Origin: Calocera cornea HHB12733
Taxonomy: Eukaryota > Basidiomycota > Dacrymycetes > Dacrymycetales > Dacrymycetaceae
Assembly: GCA_001632435.1 (NCBI GenBank)
Contig: KV423941.1
Location: forward strand, 1 to 64,000
Direction: 5' to 3'
Length of the DNA stretch: 64,000 nt
Notes under the pieces: generated by a model
The model's database searches: none
Told to the model about the DNA's origin: nothing
What the model saw: the letters and a program-made list of their open reading frames with translations, nothing else
Position numbers and translations under genes: made by a program
Shown: positions 1 through 13,000 of the stretch, one piece after another
Layout of the letters: the number at the start of each line of letters is the position of its first letter
Numbering within the stretch: position 1 is the stretch's first letter

Positions 1-1860
1 GTTCGAGAGCAAGACACAACGCAGCGAAACGGCGAGCGCCTCCTATTTATATCGGACGCGCCCTCGAAATGCCCCCGTTAGCCGTTCCGAAGCGATGCGA
101 CCCCTATTCCCGAGTCTTCCGTCGCGCGTCGTGCCTAGGGATAGGCACAGTCATAGTCCCCCGCGGCATAGGGACGACGCGACGCGACGCGTCAAGGTAC
201 TCAGCTGACCGAGATTTGTTTTCATTTCGAAGCCGAATCGAATCGAATCGAGGCACGCAACAGATCCCAGACGAGGCCAGTTGGATGCGGGCAACGAATA
301 CAGAGTCCCCCGCGGCCAGAAAATTACTGAGAATCGACGACCGAGGGCAAATCGACGCCGTAAAAGCCAGAAGAATGGTACGCGACAATTGGGAATATTC
401 GGTACAAAAAGCAACTCGACAAGCGTATCGATGATTCGACGAAAAGTCGATTACAAATCGAGGCGCGTATCGACGATTCGATAAATGGCCGATTACAAAT
501 CGATGAGGGAGTAGGGACGCGAATAGGGGTCCGGGTCATCGAATCATCGGACCCCTATTCATCGAAACCCCATAGGGACCTTCGGGCGCAGCCTCGAAAG
601 GGGCATTCGATCCTCGCCCTCGACCGTCACCGTCTCGCTCCCTCGCCCGTAAACCTCGCTCGCGAAATGGAGAATTCGTCCACCGATTCGTCGCCCGATG
701 CGCTCGCTCTCGCGCGTACGCTTACGCCTACGTCTACGCCCACCGTTACGCCTGCGAATGCGGCACGCCGTACGCCCCTGCCTCGCGCGCTCCCGCTCAT
801 ATGCGCATCCCTCGTCCTCGGCCGCCTTGCGCTGGGCAACTATCGACCGACCGATCCGACGAACAATTGGTCGATGGCCTTCCCGTCCGCTGGCGCTCGC
901 AACGCCATCGGCGCCGTTTCGATCGGATCCGCCGTTACGCGCAACGGCCAGAAGACCGATTCGACGACCGAACCGACCGAGACCGTGAAGAAAGACCCCT
1001 CGGCATCGCTCTAGATGACTGAGGACAGTCATTCGATGAGTCCCCCGCGGATGTGCTGCTAGAAAGGTAGTAGAGGCAGTATCGATAGCAATGTATTCTT
1101 TTCTTTTCTTTCGTATCGAAGCAATCGACGCTTCGAATCGTCGATACGGTCGGGTTCGGCGCACGCTGGCCCGCACGGTCTTCGATTCGGACCTTCGGTA
1201 TGCCGATCGGGCACAGCCCGTAGTATAGGAACCTGTCCATACGCCTTCGGGCCCCAATGCGATCTCTTTCCCCTTCGACCGCGTCGCTCCTTTCGTTCGC
1301 TCATCGGCCACACGAGGCCTCGAATCGACTCGATATCGATATACAATTACGATCTACTACAAACGATTCGACACTACTATCGATTAGTGCCCCTCCCAGC
1401 GTCTCGCAGCCTACAGCCCGATATTTGGGTATAGGTACATCTGATGTTATGAAGCTACTCAATTGCAAGACATCAGTCCCAATAGACCCTTTAGCACGAG
1501 GAGACATCTCACATAAGCCCCGAGGAGGCTGCTGAATGTAGTAACGTGAAGCGCTGTACTTCTTCACTGTTGTCACGCCGTGAGTCTGTTTCATACCCAA
1601 ACTACCGTGCACACTTACAGTAGGAGCATGTCTGCCGCGGATCGCTTTGAGGAGGCGCTTTCCACGACATCTACACCTGCGTCTTTGAGCGCTTCTATGA
1701 CCGAGTTTGACATCGGCCGTCGTGAGTGTGCGGCAACTGTCAACGATCAGGTCAACTTAAGAGTCTTAACGGTAGTTGAATGTCATACCGACTCGTGACG
1801 GGGAGTAGCCTCTGGATGTATGAAGCCTTCGAATGTGCTGTACCACTGTAGAGGGATGCA
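1..1860. repeat. Low-complexity TCGA/CGATTCG-rich segment, no gene
   Basis: This stretch is dominated by permutations of TCGA, CGATTCG and AATCG on both strands. At about 424-507 two near-identical units of about 42 bases lie in tandem, each running from a TATCGAYGATTCG core to a GATTACAAATCGA core. Open frames here run on several strands at once and are rich in Arg, Ser and Asp, which is what such a biased sequence gives by chance. I see no domain and no consistent splice pattern. A TATTTATA box near 46-55 could be part of an LTR or promoter, but no paired LTR is visible. It abuts the broken NYN gene at 1865, so the segment may mark an insertion or rearrangement edge. Confidence 0.5.
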
Positions 1861-1864
1861 ATCC

Positions 1865-2332
1865 TCAACAGTCCATCAGTATACCACATGTTGCGTCACT
1901 GTAGCTAGTGCCCGTACCTGTAGGTACCGCGCAATTCTCAATATCCCAGAACACGTGTGATACGCCAATAAGCTCAGCCTTGCAATCGGGAGGCGTCACG
2001 ATCGTTTGTTGTAGGACAGGGATTGATTCTGTCAGAACTTCGGGAGAAGCTTGTATGCCCGCAAAGGTGTCGATAGATAAGTCATCAGCGGTTGGTGTCC
2101 TTGGCAAATCGACCGGGAGGTTGTCCTCAGCCTGCCCAACTCTCGCAGAGTCCCTCCCCTCCATGAGACAGCCAAGCATGCTCGCATCAACAACACCTGA
2201 GCCCAAGTAGAGCGGAAAGGACATGTAGCGAGGCGTGGCTTCAAGCCCCAGAAGTACGATCTCGATATGATGGGTATTTAGTGGCGGGTGGTAGTAGATG
2301 ACGCGTTTCCTCATTTGGCTCCGAGGGAGCAC
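1865..2332 (-). pseudogene. NYN-domain protein, 5' exon remnant (copy D)
   Basis: Read on the minus strand, this piece ends with the NYN first strand VFWDIENCAVPTG, almost identical to the same place in the three other NYN genes of the window. It is followed by a donor-like GGTACGGGC at the position where all the paralogs have their first intron. The remaining exons, with the conserved SRGY block, the SKPSAAD block and the second acidic motif, are absent from the 1860 bases downstream. The N-terminal part is acidic and unstructured and lacks the MGN start seen in copies A and C. I read it as a truncated duplicate of the neighbouring gene at 2790-4859, cut at about 1865. Confidence 0.6.
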
Positions 2333-2789
2333 CCAAGTTGGCCTTCACTTAGTTTTTAGATCCGATAATGGCCCGCGGCCCATTAAGTATCGGTTGGAGG
2401 GGTATCATCCTACTTCCCATGACGCATCCATGGTTAGGCAAATTCTCATGATGTCTAGTCCCTGAGCTCGAGATTGAACAAGCAATAGTTTCGCTCCCCT
2501 TTCAATGGGGTGGGCTGTGGAGATCACCAGTATGATATTGTCGATGTGTCAGACAAAGTTGGGATACAGAGCAATGACTATCGACTCGACGCTTCGCCCA
2601 ATCAATCCGATGGTTCTGTAGTAGCAACTAGTCGTGCATACAAGATGATGACCGTCTACTACAGATATCAGACACGACCTGAAGGAGAGTAGCAACCTCC
2701 ATCAACCCCTTGGGGACACACATTCAATGATTCATCCCCTCGGCACCGAAACAGGCTGCTTTCCCTGCAAGTGCCCGGCGTGCAAGAGA
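2333..2789. other. Intergenic spacer between two NYN copies
   Basis: No gene is supported. It holds the 3' flank of the complete NYN gene and the presumed 5' flank of the broken copy, and shows no strong repeat. Confidence 0.4.
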
Positions 2790-4859
2790 TCAAGAAGATG
2801 ATCTACCACTCTTTGCGGCTTTGAAGGTTCGCACCAGCTGAAGTCCCTTTGGTGTCAGGTGTAGATAGTTCCTGGCATCGCTGGTGATCCATCCAGCCGC
2901 CGTTGCCTCGCGCAGAAGAGCTTCGCGGCTTCCATACCCCATCATGTGCACAATATGGTACAGATCGAGTGAACCCTTGAGCTTCGAATGTGGGTCAACA
3001 ATGATGAGAAGTGGAGCGATAGGTAGCACAACCGGTGGTATCGCCTCCATAATCCGACGGCAGACGACATTTCCCAGGTTGCTTGCAGCTGGTTCCAGAG
3101 TGCGCGAAGGTGCGGAGTTCGAGCACAGCATCTTCACATCGATCCATAGGGACATGAATCCGCCGTTAAGAGTAACGAAAGGATCGACCATGTCGGAGCC
3201 TGGCACAATGAGGAAGATCTTCTTGGTAATTGCCTCCTGGAGATATCCAGTCACAGATGAGTAGAATGCCCCATCAGAACGCTTCACCATTCCCGCCGTC
3301 AGGACTGGTTTAAGCATGCCGCCTAGAACACTGGATCGGCACCCATTGGAGTCTGGATTGATCAGTGCCCACTCCATCCAGAAGTAGACGGCATGTCGGA
3401 ATGCTCGGACGTTCGTTCTGCCTCCCGTTTTCCAGTTCAGCTTGGTCAAGCATCTCCAAAGACCTAGGCCCGAGCTAGTCAGGAAAAGATACGTTGCTTG
3501 AGTCGGTGGATTCGCCTCCAAGGGAGCCGAAGCGCAAATGAGACCTCGTTTGGCCAACCCAATGATGCATCCGTAGGTATGTGGAGGTACCTGACGCCCT
3601 GCGGAAAGATGGAAGCAGGCGTGATAGATCCAATAGAGCAGGCCAAAAGCACTCCAGAAGTCCAAGGAGCGATTGGGTCTCTCCAGCCGGGGAAGGAGCG
3701 CGTAATGGGATGCGGCCAACCCGGTGTTCCTGACGCCTTCTTCATCCAACTCGGCGCTCTCCGATCGACCGTGCTCCACTGCAGGGCGTCCTCCAGGGCT
3801 ACCCAGGATAGACACTTCGATATCCGACGGATGGACAGCCGTTGTGTCAGAAACTAAAGGGGGGCACGCCGGTGGGAGTGAGGTGTGTCTCGGGCGGGTT
3901 CGAGATTGTCTTCTTATGCCAGCCACGGTAGAGGCTGAAGATAACATAGAAGTCGGCTGTTGTTCAGATGCCGCCAATGCCGTCTATGAGCCAATCAGTC
4001 AATATCACATAATGAGAAGCATTGAGGACGCACCTTCACTCGAGCACCGTGAGCAGGACCGACAGTCCGGCTAACCCCACACACATCCTGCCATAACAGC
4101 CGCTGAACAACGATAGCCTTCATGGTCTCCGAAATGAGAGGTCCATGGATTAGAAGGACGTCATAACCAGCATCGTTCAGGAATGACAGACGGCGAGCAA
4201 AGTCCTTGTCTCCGGTGATCAAACTGGGGCCGAGCATGAGCAAGCTTAGAGGTACGATTGCTGTGAGTGCTGTGCTACTCACATCACCCCATAGCAGTTC
4301 GGCGGATGGTGAAACGTCCACTTTTGTATTTCTTCCCTGGTGGACTCTTAGCTCTACCGCCATCCAGAGAGGGAGAGAGCTTACAGTAGCAGAAAATCTG
4401 CTGCTGACGGCTTGGTGGAGGTAGAGTCCAAGACGTCAACACCAGAGGCCACGAGCGCCTCACGGGTGGCCAGCGATAAATGGTTCGATGCAACCGTGGC
4501 CACTAAAATAGGTAGGGAGTAAGCACATGGGACTAGAGGCATGTAGTCATACCACGCACCAATACCAGAGGGGGCATATCCCCGGGAAGTTCTCAATGCT
4601 CGAAGCTTCTGGACAACCACGGCAGGATTGATGCCTGGCGTAACAAGGATAAGTAACATGCAGTGGACCCAAAGGCAGAATGCTGCGCACCACTGGGAAT
4701 GCCACAATTCTCCACATCCCAGAATATCTGGGCCAACCCCCCCTCTGCCTCACTGTCACGGTGACCACCGCCGTGCCTTGTTGTCCCGTATTGATGCCGC
4801 CCGGTCCGTCCGTCGTCCAGAAGAGTATACTCATCCGCTGCAGAACAACAGTTCCCCAT
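2790..4859 (-). CDS. MARF1-like NYN-domain nuclease (copy C), MGN-CC N-terminus
   Basis: This is a spliced gene of about 590 residues. Exon 1 starts MGNCCSAAD, matching an N-myristoylation site followed by cysteines, and ends in the NYN strand IFWDVENCGIP. Later exons give SRGYAPSGI, VDVLDSTSTKPSAAD and, after two more introns, ILITGDKDFARRLSFL. These supply the Asp, Glu/Asn and Asp-x-Asp carboxylates that bind metal in NYN/PIN-like RNases. The NYN domain covers roughly residues 45-190. After a linker (splice at about 4040/3979) comes a C-terminal region of about 300 residues shared with copies A and B, containing YFW, VLGG, LTAG and SSVTGYL blocks. The likely role is a metal-dependent endoribonuclease. 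Membrane attachment is inferred from the first residues. All introns have GT-AG ends and frames join, so the gene looks functional. Confidence 0.8.
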
Positions 4860-5167
4860 TGCTGCTTACACGCAAGACAACGTGAGAGGCTGGATACTGT
4901 CGTATGAACGTTAGTCGAGATGGGAGGTGGGATGTAAGTATGTGACTGCCACTGACATCTGACTCCGCAAGTAGTCAAAAACAAATGCTTCTTTGCTGGC
5001 GAGTCTGGTCTAGCTCAACGTAACGGAAGCATTGCGTCAAAACAAAACTCTTGTTCACGAATATCCTCAACTAGTTTACAGCATACTACAGTTGGAAGCG
5101 TTCAATAGATGGGTTGCGGAAGGGAGCGCAGAACGAAGATTCAAGTCCGGACTGAATCAAAACAGGT

Positions 5168-8100
5168 TTACTCGCCAGCGAAAAGACGGATAACAAGGTA
5201 CGAGGTGGCACCCAAGAAGCGGAACACTGGACAAAAGTGAGTAAAGATGGCGATAATCGTCGGCGGGGATACTCACAAGCGAGACCAGCGACGGAGAATA
5301 GGACAAAGGCCATGTATCCGTTAACCTCTGCACTGCCTGTTTGGGTATCGATAGAGATGTTGCCAGTAGCAGAGGTGATGATAACGGCAAGTGCGGCATT
5401 AGAAAGCACCCAGACGAGCAGGACCTAGGTTGTCCAAATTTAGCACACGGTCAAGCGACGGAGTATGCACTACTCACGTTCGTACGGAATGACTTGTACC
5501 AATCCTCCTGAGCGGTCTTCTCGTCGACTTTCTTGTTCTCGGGCGGAGGCTTGCTGCCAAGCACATGCAAAGCATCCTCGTAAGCCGCGTTGATGTCCTT
5601 CTCGTTCGTGGGAATCTCGACCTCAACTTCCTTCCCATCGCCTTTAGACTTGACGACACCGAGATCTGTGCTGATCTTGTTGTCGCCCTTGGTACCCCAA
5701 CTGATGTCGTGTACGTTGGAGAAGGCATAGACGTTGAGAACGTTGATGTACGAGGGCGCGAGCAACAAGTATTGCACGAAGGAGGTAATCATGTGCCATG
5801 GCTCGAACTGCGCGGTGATCAGCTCCTCTTCCCCCATTCCCACAGAACAGGACGTACGAAGAGAATGGACGAGAGCAGGTACAACCCGAGCGTAGCCAAG
5901 AGAGAGAGCACGATATTGCGGAAAATCGAGTTGGCAAAGAAGTCCGTCAAAGTAAGAACACCTTGGCTAGCATTGGCCGCGGCAGCCTCGATGCCCTTGA
6001 TGGCGAGTAGTAACGCAGCCGCCTAAACTCATGTCAGCCAACATCCAAGGTTTGCGGATGCACCAGACGCACCGTCATGTACACCGTGATCAAAGCAAAT
6101 CCCACCATAGCGACTGTATATGCTACAGTGGAGCCCTGCGGACGATTTCCCAGCGCAAGGATGAAGCACATGATGAGCAGACCGAGGTAAAGATAGTGCA
6201 GGATGATGTTGAGGATGTGGATGCCTTGGATGTTAAGGTCCTCCATGGACTGCGACAGGATGATCTGCCCAAGAAGTCAGCAATGTATGAGTTGACCAGG
6301 GGACCAGGACGCACGAAAGAGATATAGTAGTTGGCCAGGGCGAACCAAGAGAATATAAGGTTGAACGTCTGGTAGATCATCTCGATGTGGATCCATGCCT
6401 TCTGCAGGACGTTGTGGCTGCTGCGGTAGATGTAGCCAAAGTGCATCGTCGCGTGGATGGCGGCGAAGAAAGAACCGTTGAGCCATCGCCGGCGCTGCGA
6501 GATGAGCTCCGCCACGCCATCGGGCACATCGGTTGTCGCGTACGCGGACTTGACGTAGTGCAGGATCCAGGAACAGCTGCGCTTCGTGACGAGCTCCCAG
6601 CAGAGGATACGATCTTCCGCAAGGTACATGTTCGCCTCGAAGATGCCTGCGTTCGAGCCGTGCTGCGTGCCTGTCAGCGCTATTCCTGATCACGAAAGTG
6701 CTTCACACACCATCTTCTCGCCCAGGAAGTACTTCTGCAGCGGCCCAGTTCCCATCACATCGTTCTGGAGCGCGATGTACCTGTACGCCGAGAACGCACC
6801 AGGTAGCACCGTGATGTAGCCGAACACGGACTCGAGCGGCTTATCGAGGATGTTGCTCATCTTGTACTCGAAGTTCTGTGCGGCGACAAGCGGGTTCAGG
6901 AGCGCCTGGCCATATTTGCCCTTGCGCGCGACGATCTCCCCGCACGCGCCAGCGACGTTCGAGTTAATGTCGAACGCCTTCCAGAGATGGTAAATCGAAG
7001 TCGGTCCAGGCATGGTGCCGACATCGAGGAGGACGCAGACGTTCGGCTGGAGGACGTTGCCGAAGGCGTTGAAGAACCATCGGTGCGAGTTGATTTTCTT
7101 CTGGTTCTGCTCTTTGAGGCAGAAGATGATCTGCACTGGGACGGACTTCTCGGAGCCGGAGAAGCGGCAGTCGCTGGAGATGTAGACTGGGGGCAGTTCA
7201 GCTCAGCTCGTCCAGGACACACAGTAGGACGCACTCTGAGAGGTGTACTCGTATATATGCGCCGTGACGGGCTTGTTTTTCACGACGTTCTGAGCGGCAT
7301 CAGAAACTGCCGACCGAAGCTGGATGTATGCTCACCTTTCCTACGCCAGACTGGTACACACCCATAGCAGCGATGGCGCTAAGCGTGCGCGAGTTGATCT
7401 TCTGCCGCCCATCGCTAACGACGCATACGACGACCTTCTTCCAGCCGTCCCTGCCCCAGGTCTTGCTCCGGTCCCGCGTGCACAAATGGGCGATGTTCTT
7501 CAGCACGCCGTTCATGCTCAGCGCAAACAGCTCCTCGTCCTCGTTGTACATCGTCATGACGATGAACAGCTCGGTACGGCGGGGTGGGTCGTACATGACC
7601 TGACGGAGGGAGTACCCCTCGTCCTTGAACTTGTCCGGGTCACACGTCGCGGCCGTGTACCGCATGAACGTCATCTCGCGATCGGAGCGGTTCGAGCACA
7701 TGTCGAGCAGCTTCGTTGGGACCGGACAGTCGATAACGAGGTTGCCCTTCGTGAGCCTGACACCGGAACATCAGCGTCTGCCTTGCAACGTATATGCCCA
7801 GAAGCACTCACTCGACTTTCTTGATGGTCTTGTACCGCCTAGGCACGCGCTGCGGGATCCTCCCATACCGGATCGTGCCCTCGTCGTCTTCTTCCTCCCC
7901 GGGCGGCGGTCCTCCAGGCATGACGAACCCACCCGGGTAGCCGCCGGGGGGAAAGCTCCCTGGGTCCGTGCCAAAGCTGCCATCACGCCGAAGGAGCGGC
8001 ATCTCGCCCTCGAAGCTCATGTCTGGGCTGGGGCCGCGCGGCTCACCCGCGAACGGGTCAGCAAGAGAGTACGTGCTCTGCGTGTACGGCCCGCCGTGCA

Positions 8101-8636
8101 CGCCGAACTCTTGCTGCGGGGTCAATGGCCTGCCGGCTGCCGCGGGCGAGAGATAGGGCTGCGCGGCGGTCTGGCTGTACCCGCCGAGCGGGCCAGGCGG
8201 AGGGGAGCGCATCTGACCCGGTCCCTGCGGTGGGTAGCTGCCGGGCGTTGGCATGCGCGGCGGAGGGCCGGGGATGATCGAGCCCGGGCCCAGAGAACTA
8301 GGGCCGTTGAACGGGTCCTGGATTTGGTGCTGTGGGCTCTGCATGCGCTGCATCTGCGGGTTGGGCATCTGCGGCCCGGGACCGGGCGAGAGGGGGTTGC
8401 GCTGGGGGCTCATGCCCGGGGCGGGAGAGGTGGACGGGTGCTGCGCATAGGGGTTCGGGTTGGCGTACGGGTCCGTGGAGGAGTAGGGCCGGTCCTGCAG
8501 CTGGTAGGCCTGCGGCGGCGGGGGGTTGCGCGAGGGGGAGAAGCGCTGGGCTTCGTCGGCCTGTGGGAGGGGTGAGCTGGTCAGGTAGGGGTGGGGGAGG
8601 ACGGGGAGGGCGCACCTCGGGTGGGTAACGGGACAT
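5168..8636 (-). CDS. Chitin synthase (GT2, class I-III type)
   Basis: Polymerises UDP-GlcNAc into chitin at the plasma membrane. Exon 1 is only 21 bases (MSRYPPE, 8636-8616). A 55-base intron leads to exon 2 (8560-7812), which encodes a Pro/Gln/Gly-rich cytoplasmic tail of about 240 residues. A second 55-base intron follows, then the conserved core. Visible signatures are [20 protein letters not shown], the [14 protein letters not shown] start of the GT2 fold, [24 protein letters not shown] and the catalytic [11 protein letters not shown]. Several C-terminal membrane helices follow. The last exon ends in a short [17 protein letters not shown] tail with stop TAA at 5170-5168. The N-terminal region and core place it in division 1. 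There are about nine introns. The frame is intact throughout, so this is probably a core housekeeping gene that marks conserved sequence left of the island. Confidence 0.95.
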
Positions 8637-8639
8637 GCT

Positions 8640-9540
8640 GGCTCGCTGTGCTGCGGGCTGCAGGATGTGGCCAAAGGGGATAGTAGGTGATGGGAAGTAT
8701 CAAAGGAGAGATGTGAGAGTGCGCTGGGCAGCCGCTATCTGTTTTTTGCAGGGGGGACAATGAGAAGAGGTGTGGGCAGCGTGGCGAGCTGTGCGAAGGT
8801 TCCTGGCCAACGGAGTTGGTCCAGGTCTAGCGAGCAAGAATGGTGTCGTCGGTCAGGGTCCAGGATGCCCGCTTTGCTGCCGTCTGTCTCCTTGGTGTGG
8901 GTATATACGAAGAAGTCACGGCATTTGAGTCCGTGGGCCGATGAAGTCTGGGCTGTTGCGTCTCGAGTTCAGCCTGGCAGCCTGTTGCTGTTTTATCGAC
9001 TCGTCGATTTGTTACATCGCTGTCTACGACTATTCTGCAGTTTATCTACAACTCCTCCAGCCAAATGGAACAGCCGGTTGTCTGTGGTGGCAATTACGTG
9101 GGACCGGGTTGGGTCACGGAAGAGCGGTATGTAGAATGTGTCACCTAGCGTTGTTTTGGAGGATCCTTGTCGATGACATTGGCAGCCGCAGTGGCAGCAC
9201 TGTGTATGTGGACAGCTCTGCGACGCCTCCAGATGAGGATGAGAATGAGAATGAGAATGGGTCGATGAGTGTAGATGCGTTTGACAAGCAACCTTCGACG
9301 TGAGTGGCATGATTTTGTGTGGGTTTATTGTGTGTGTTAACCGGTTCGTCAGGGGTGGTGTTACTGTCTACGACAGGGAAGGTTTCGATCTTTCAGGATC
9401 GAATCCGCAGCCCCGTGCATTTGAGCAATGTAATGGTTCGTCTTTAATGCCTATCTGTCATGTTTGGTCGCTCATGAGTGTGTATCTTCTTTCGTGTTCC
9501 TATTCACCCTCCGCCATGTCCGATGTCCTGATGCGCGGAC
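8640..9540. promoter_or_regulatory. Upstream region of the chitin synthase, with GAATGA microsatellite
   Basis: No gene is supported for about 900 bases. The right part contains a short GAATGA/GATGAG microsatellite at about 9232-9266. The promoter of the minus-strand chitin synthase must lie here. I could not fix a TATA box or the left edge of the adjoining Helitron. Confidence 0.35.
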
Positions 9541-9690
9541 GGCGTGATACCTTGATGTCTTGATGTCTTGATGCTCTGATGTGATGATCCGATGTTGTCG
9601 ATGATCCGATGCTACCGTGTTTGGATGTTGCGATGATTTGAAACTATGACTTGTCCTTCGTACTCATGATTTCGTTTTATAATCAGATGA
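9541..9690 (+). repeat. GATG-rich low-complexity block at the Helitron 5' side
   Basis: GATGTCTTGATGTCTTGATG and related GATG/GATCCGATG units follow each other for about 110 bases. It is a slippage-type repeat just upstream of the Helitron coding frame and probably lies inside the element. Confidence 0.5.
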
Positions 9691-10063
9691 TCTCGTCGAT
9701 GTACGCGTACTGGTTACTAGTGGGGAAGGACTTCTAGGGCAGCGGGTTGTGACGGTAGAGGATTTGAGTAACGTCTATAAGTATAGGTGTATTTGTGGAA
9801 GTGAGGAAGAGGGACGGCGGCAGTGCTTTTATGCTGCGAGGGGATTTATCTTGGTGGTCGTGCCTGTGCTGAAACATTTGGTTGATGGCTATCCTTTCTT
9901 TACTAAAGCCGATCTTGTGGGGATTTCTGTCTTACATGGTATGCGCTTGTCTCACGGAGGCTTGAAGAAGAATGGCATGAAGAAGATACTGTCTCAGCAT
10001 GTGTGTCTTGAGAATTGTGTCGGAGTGAATTTCTTTGTGTTCAGTGCTGTGCGTATTCAGAGG

Positions 10064-13000
10064 ATGTCGGCGTATCCAGGAGAAAGTAGGGTGGTCGTAC
10101 CGCAGAAGAGGATTCTCGGTGATGGGGACGGTGTGAGGAAGCGCGCGAAAGTGTCATCAGATGGGGTGGACGACCCAGTGTACGATTTTCCGCCGGAGTG
10201 GAATGAGGATCTAGTCTGCAGCATAATTAGAGAATATCAAGAGAAAACAAGTGTAGAGTGGTTGAAAGACGTTGCTTGTGCCGCATGTGGGGAAAAGGTG
10301 AGCAGAGGGCTTGCATTGGCGACTCCTGTTGAAGAAGTGCCATTTCACCTACTCCGGCCGGATACTGCGTTTCCTAGTCACTTGTATCCGCGAAGTTATG
10401 CGTTAGCTGAGTACGATGGTGCGTTTCTACATCCAAAGGGCCTGTCGAATTTGTGGAAGAAAGAAGGCAATGTACTGCTGTGCCCGGGTTGTCGTAGAGA
10501 CCTGGTGACTGCAAGGAGCATGCCGGCGCTGGCATTGTGCAACAGGTTCTATTATGGCTACGAGCATTTGGGTGAGGAGGTAGGCCTTGCTTTCCAGGAA
10601 GCCACCTATGTAGATCTGAGATTGGTGGCTCGGTATAGTGCCAGTAATATCTGCTTTGCATACAAAGATGATCCGCTGAAGGATGGTTTGTTCAGGAACC
10701 ATGTAAGTGGGGGTCAGCGATTCTGCCGTGGAAATACTGTCATACTACCAAGGGACCATCTGAAAATGGAGTCTGTGCTGCCGCCACCGGTTGATGTCTT
10801 GAAGACGGCTTTTACTACAGTGTTCGCGGCAAGTCAGAGCTTGGATGAGAAGGCGATTAGAGCATTAGCTCCGTTGAAAGCTTCCAGCACGCGTGTCCGG
10901 TGTTTGCTCAAGTTCTTGGTGCAGAACAATCCCGCGTATAGGGAAGGTGCGGTGGGTGAAGGTCCTGTGGAAGTAAGTGAGGAGAACATTACCTCTATTT
11001 TCGGATCTGAGACGCTCGGGGACATGTTATTGAGTGCCGAAGGGTTTTTACCGCCTTGTATCGAAATTGGACACTTGAAAACAATGAGTCACGATATGGA
11101 ATCGGATGTTGCTGGCCGGAACGAGTTTGAAGTGGACCATATTAATGGAGATACCTTTTACATGGATGCATGTGGTTTTATTAAGGGAGACATATCGTCG
11201 GAGAAATACCGATCGATGAAAGCGGAATGTTTGCAACATTGTTTGAGTGGGAAGTCTTTTCTGGTTAGTCGGAGTGGTGCCATACCAGTGTCAGATCGCG
11301 GAAATCATTTGTTGTTGGGGGGTCTTTTTCCGCATCTCGATCCCTTCAACTTGGGAGGCTTTGATCATCCAGAGCGCAGAAAGAAGGTGGACATGGCTAA
11401 GCAGGTGGCACATCTGTTAAACTTGTATGATCAACCGTTCGAACGGGACGCACAGTTTGCATTCGTTTATCATAATGTCCTTCAAAAGCGTCGTAGTACT
11501 ACAGACTCGTTCTTTCGGGTGAAAGAGACGGAACTTATAACATTGATGGCTGATCTACGGCGGTTGTCCCCCCTATCTTTTGCAAATCTGGCTATGAAGT
11601 TGGAGCGGAACAGTGCATATCGGTCGCAGAACGAAGAGGAACTGTTGGCCTTAAAGGTGCTAGCGCGAATGAATGTTGTTAGAAGAGATGTACCCGGTAC
11701 AAACGGTTATAAAAGAGCTCGGCGAAATGAAATAAGAGCGTTGATCCAGACCTTAGGGTCTCCTGCATTGTACATTACCATTACACCTACCGATATCGAC
11801 AGTAGGCTTGTGAGACTGTTGGCGAACGAAGAGGGGGAAGGGGTGTTGAATACAAGCGGAGATGGAGAAACCTATAGATCAAAGGTAGAGAGAGCCGCCA
11901 GAGTAGCAAGAAACCCGGGGGCAGCTGCGCGGTCTTTCCACCAGACAATGCAGCGATTCATCAATGTTGTACTGAGATATGGGAAGGGGGAGGGACTGTT
12001 CGGCGTTTGTAAAGGTGTATATGGCATGGTGGAAGCTCAAGGGCGGGGTACGTTGCATTGTCATATGCTTGTGTGGTTACATGGACACGCAAACCCCCAG
12101 GCTATGAGGAAACGTCTCAAAGAAGATGAGCATTGGAAGCAAAGACTATTCACGTGGCTGGAACGCCATATTCACTGCGAGCTACCTGGTACCACCGAGG
12201 TTGTACATGAACATGGTTGTGCGCTGCCTAAACCAAAACACAGTGGTGATGAGATAAATCCGTGCACTATCTCGGGACCGTCCTTTGTTGACTTGCCTCG
12301 AGGCGAGTTTTGGCCTGCGTACTATGAGCACATCTCAGCTTTGGTAAAAGAATGCAATTGGCATGAGCATAGAGCGACATGTTTCTCTCGTGTGAAGAAA
12401 ACAGAGAAGAAGGGGGATGAAACTTGTAGAATGGGTATAGATGGTACAACAAGGGCAGTTACCTCTATAGATTCCGAGTCCGGCTCGATTTTGTTGAGGC
12501 GTTTACATCCCCGAATAAATGAGTACAATGATGTGATTATGTTTCTGCTCAAATGTAATATGGATATCCAATTCATAGGGTCCGGTGAGGGCGCGAAGGC
12601 AGCCATCTATTATATAACAGACTACATTACCAAACCTTCACTGCCGACTCACGTTGGATTAAGTGCGGTGGGATTGGCATTGCAGAAGCATAGACGTGAT
12701 GAGGTGGAGTTGGAATCGAAAGAAGCCAAACTTCTCCTTAACAGACTGGTGAATTCAATGATGGCAAGGCAAGAAATGTCGCATCAGCAGATAATGAGCT
12801 ATTATGTAGGTGGAGGGGACTCATATTGCTCGCACAAGTTCAATGTTCTACATTGGGGATCAGTCGATCGATTGGTGCGGAAATGGGAGCAACAGAGAGA
12901 GGGAGGGGCCGTTCAAGATTGTACAACGGGAGAGGGAATGGCACACGTGGAGCGAGAGGATGGACTTGGTGAAGAAGGTGCACAGCCGGTTGATGCTAAT

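Noticed and set aside
559..1311. Minus-strand frame of 250 codons, Arg-rich
   Set aside because: Composition-driven in a TCGA-biased repeat, with no domain and competing frames on the other strand.
7625..8575. Plus-strand frame of 316 codons, Arg/Gly-rich
   Set aside because: Antisense shadow of the Pro/Gly-rich chitin synthase exon.
9349..9415. tRNA-like stretch with a GATCGAATCC T-loop-like end
   Set aside because: The acceptor and D-arm do not pair properly and the T-loop is not TTCRANY, so it is not a credible tRNA.
9541..9690. Short-period GATG repeat considered as a CRISPR array
   Set aside because: No spacers of constant length, and the genome is fungal. It is a simple slippage repeat.
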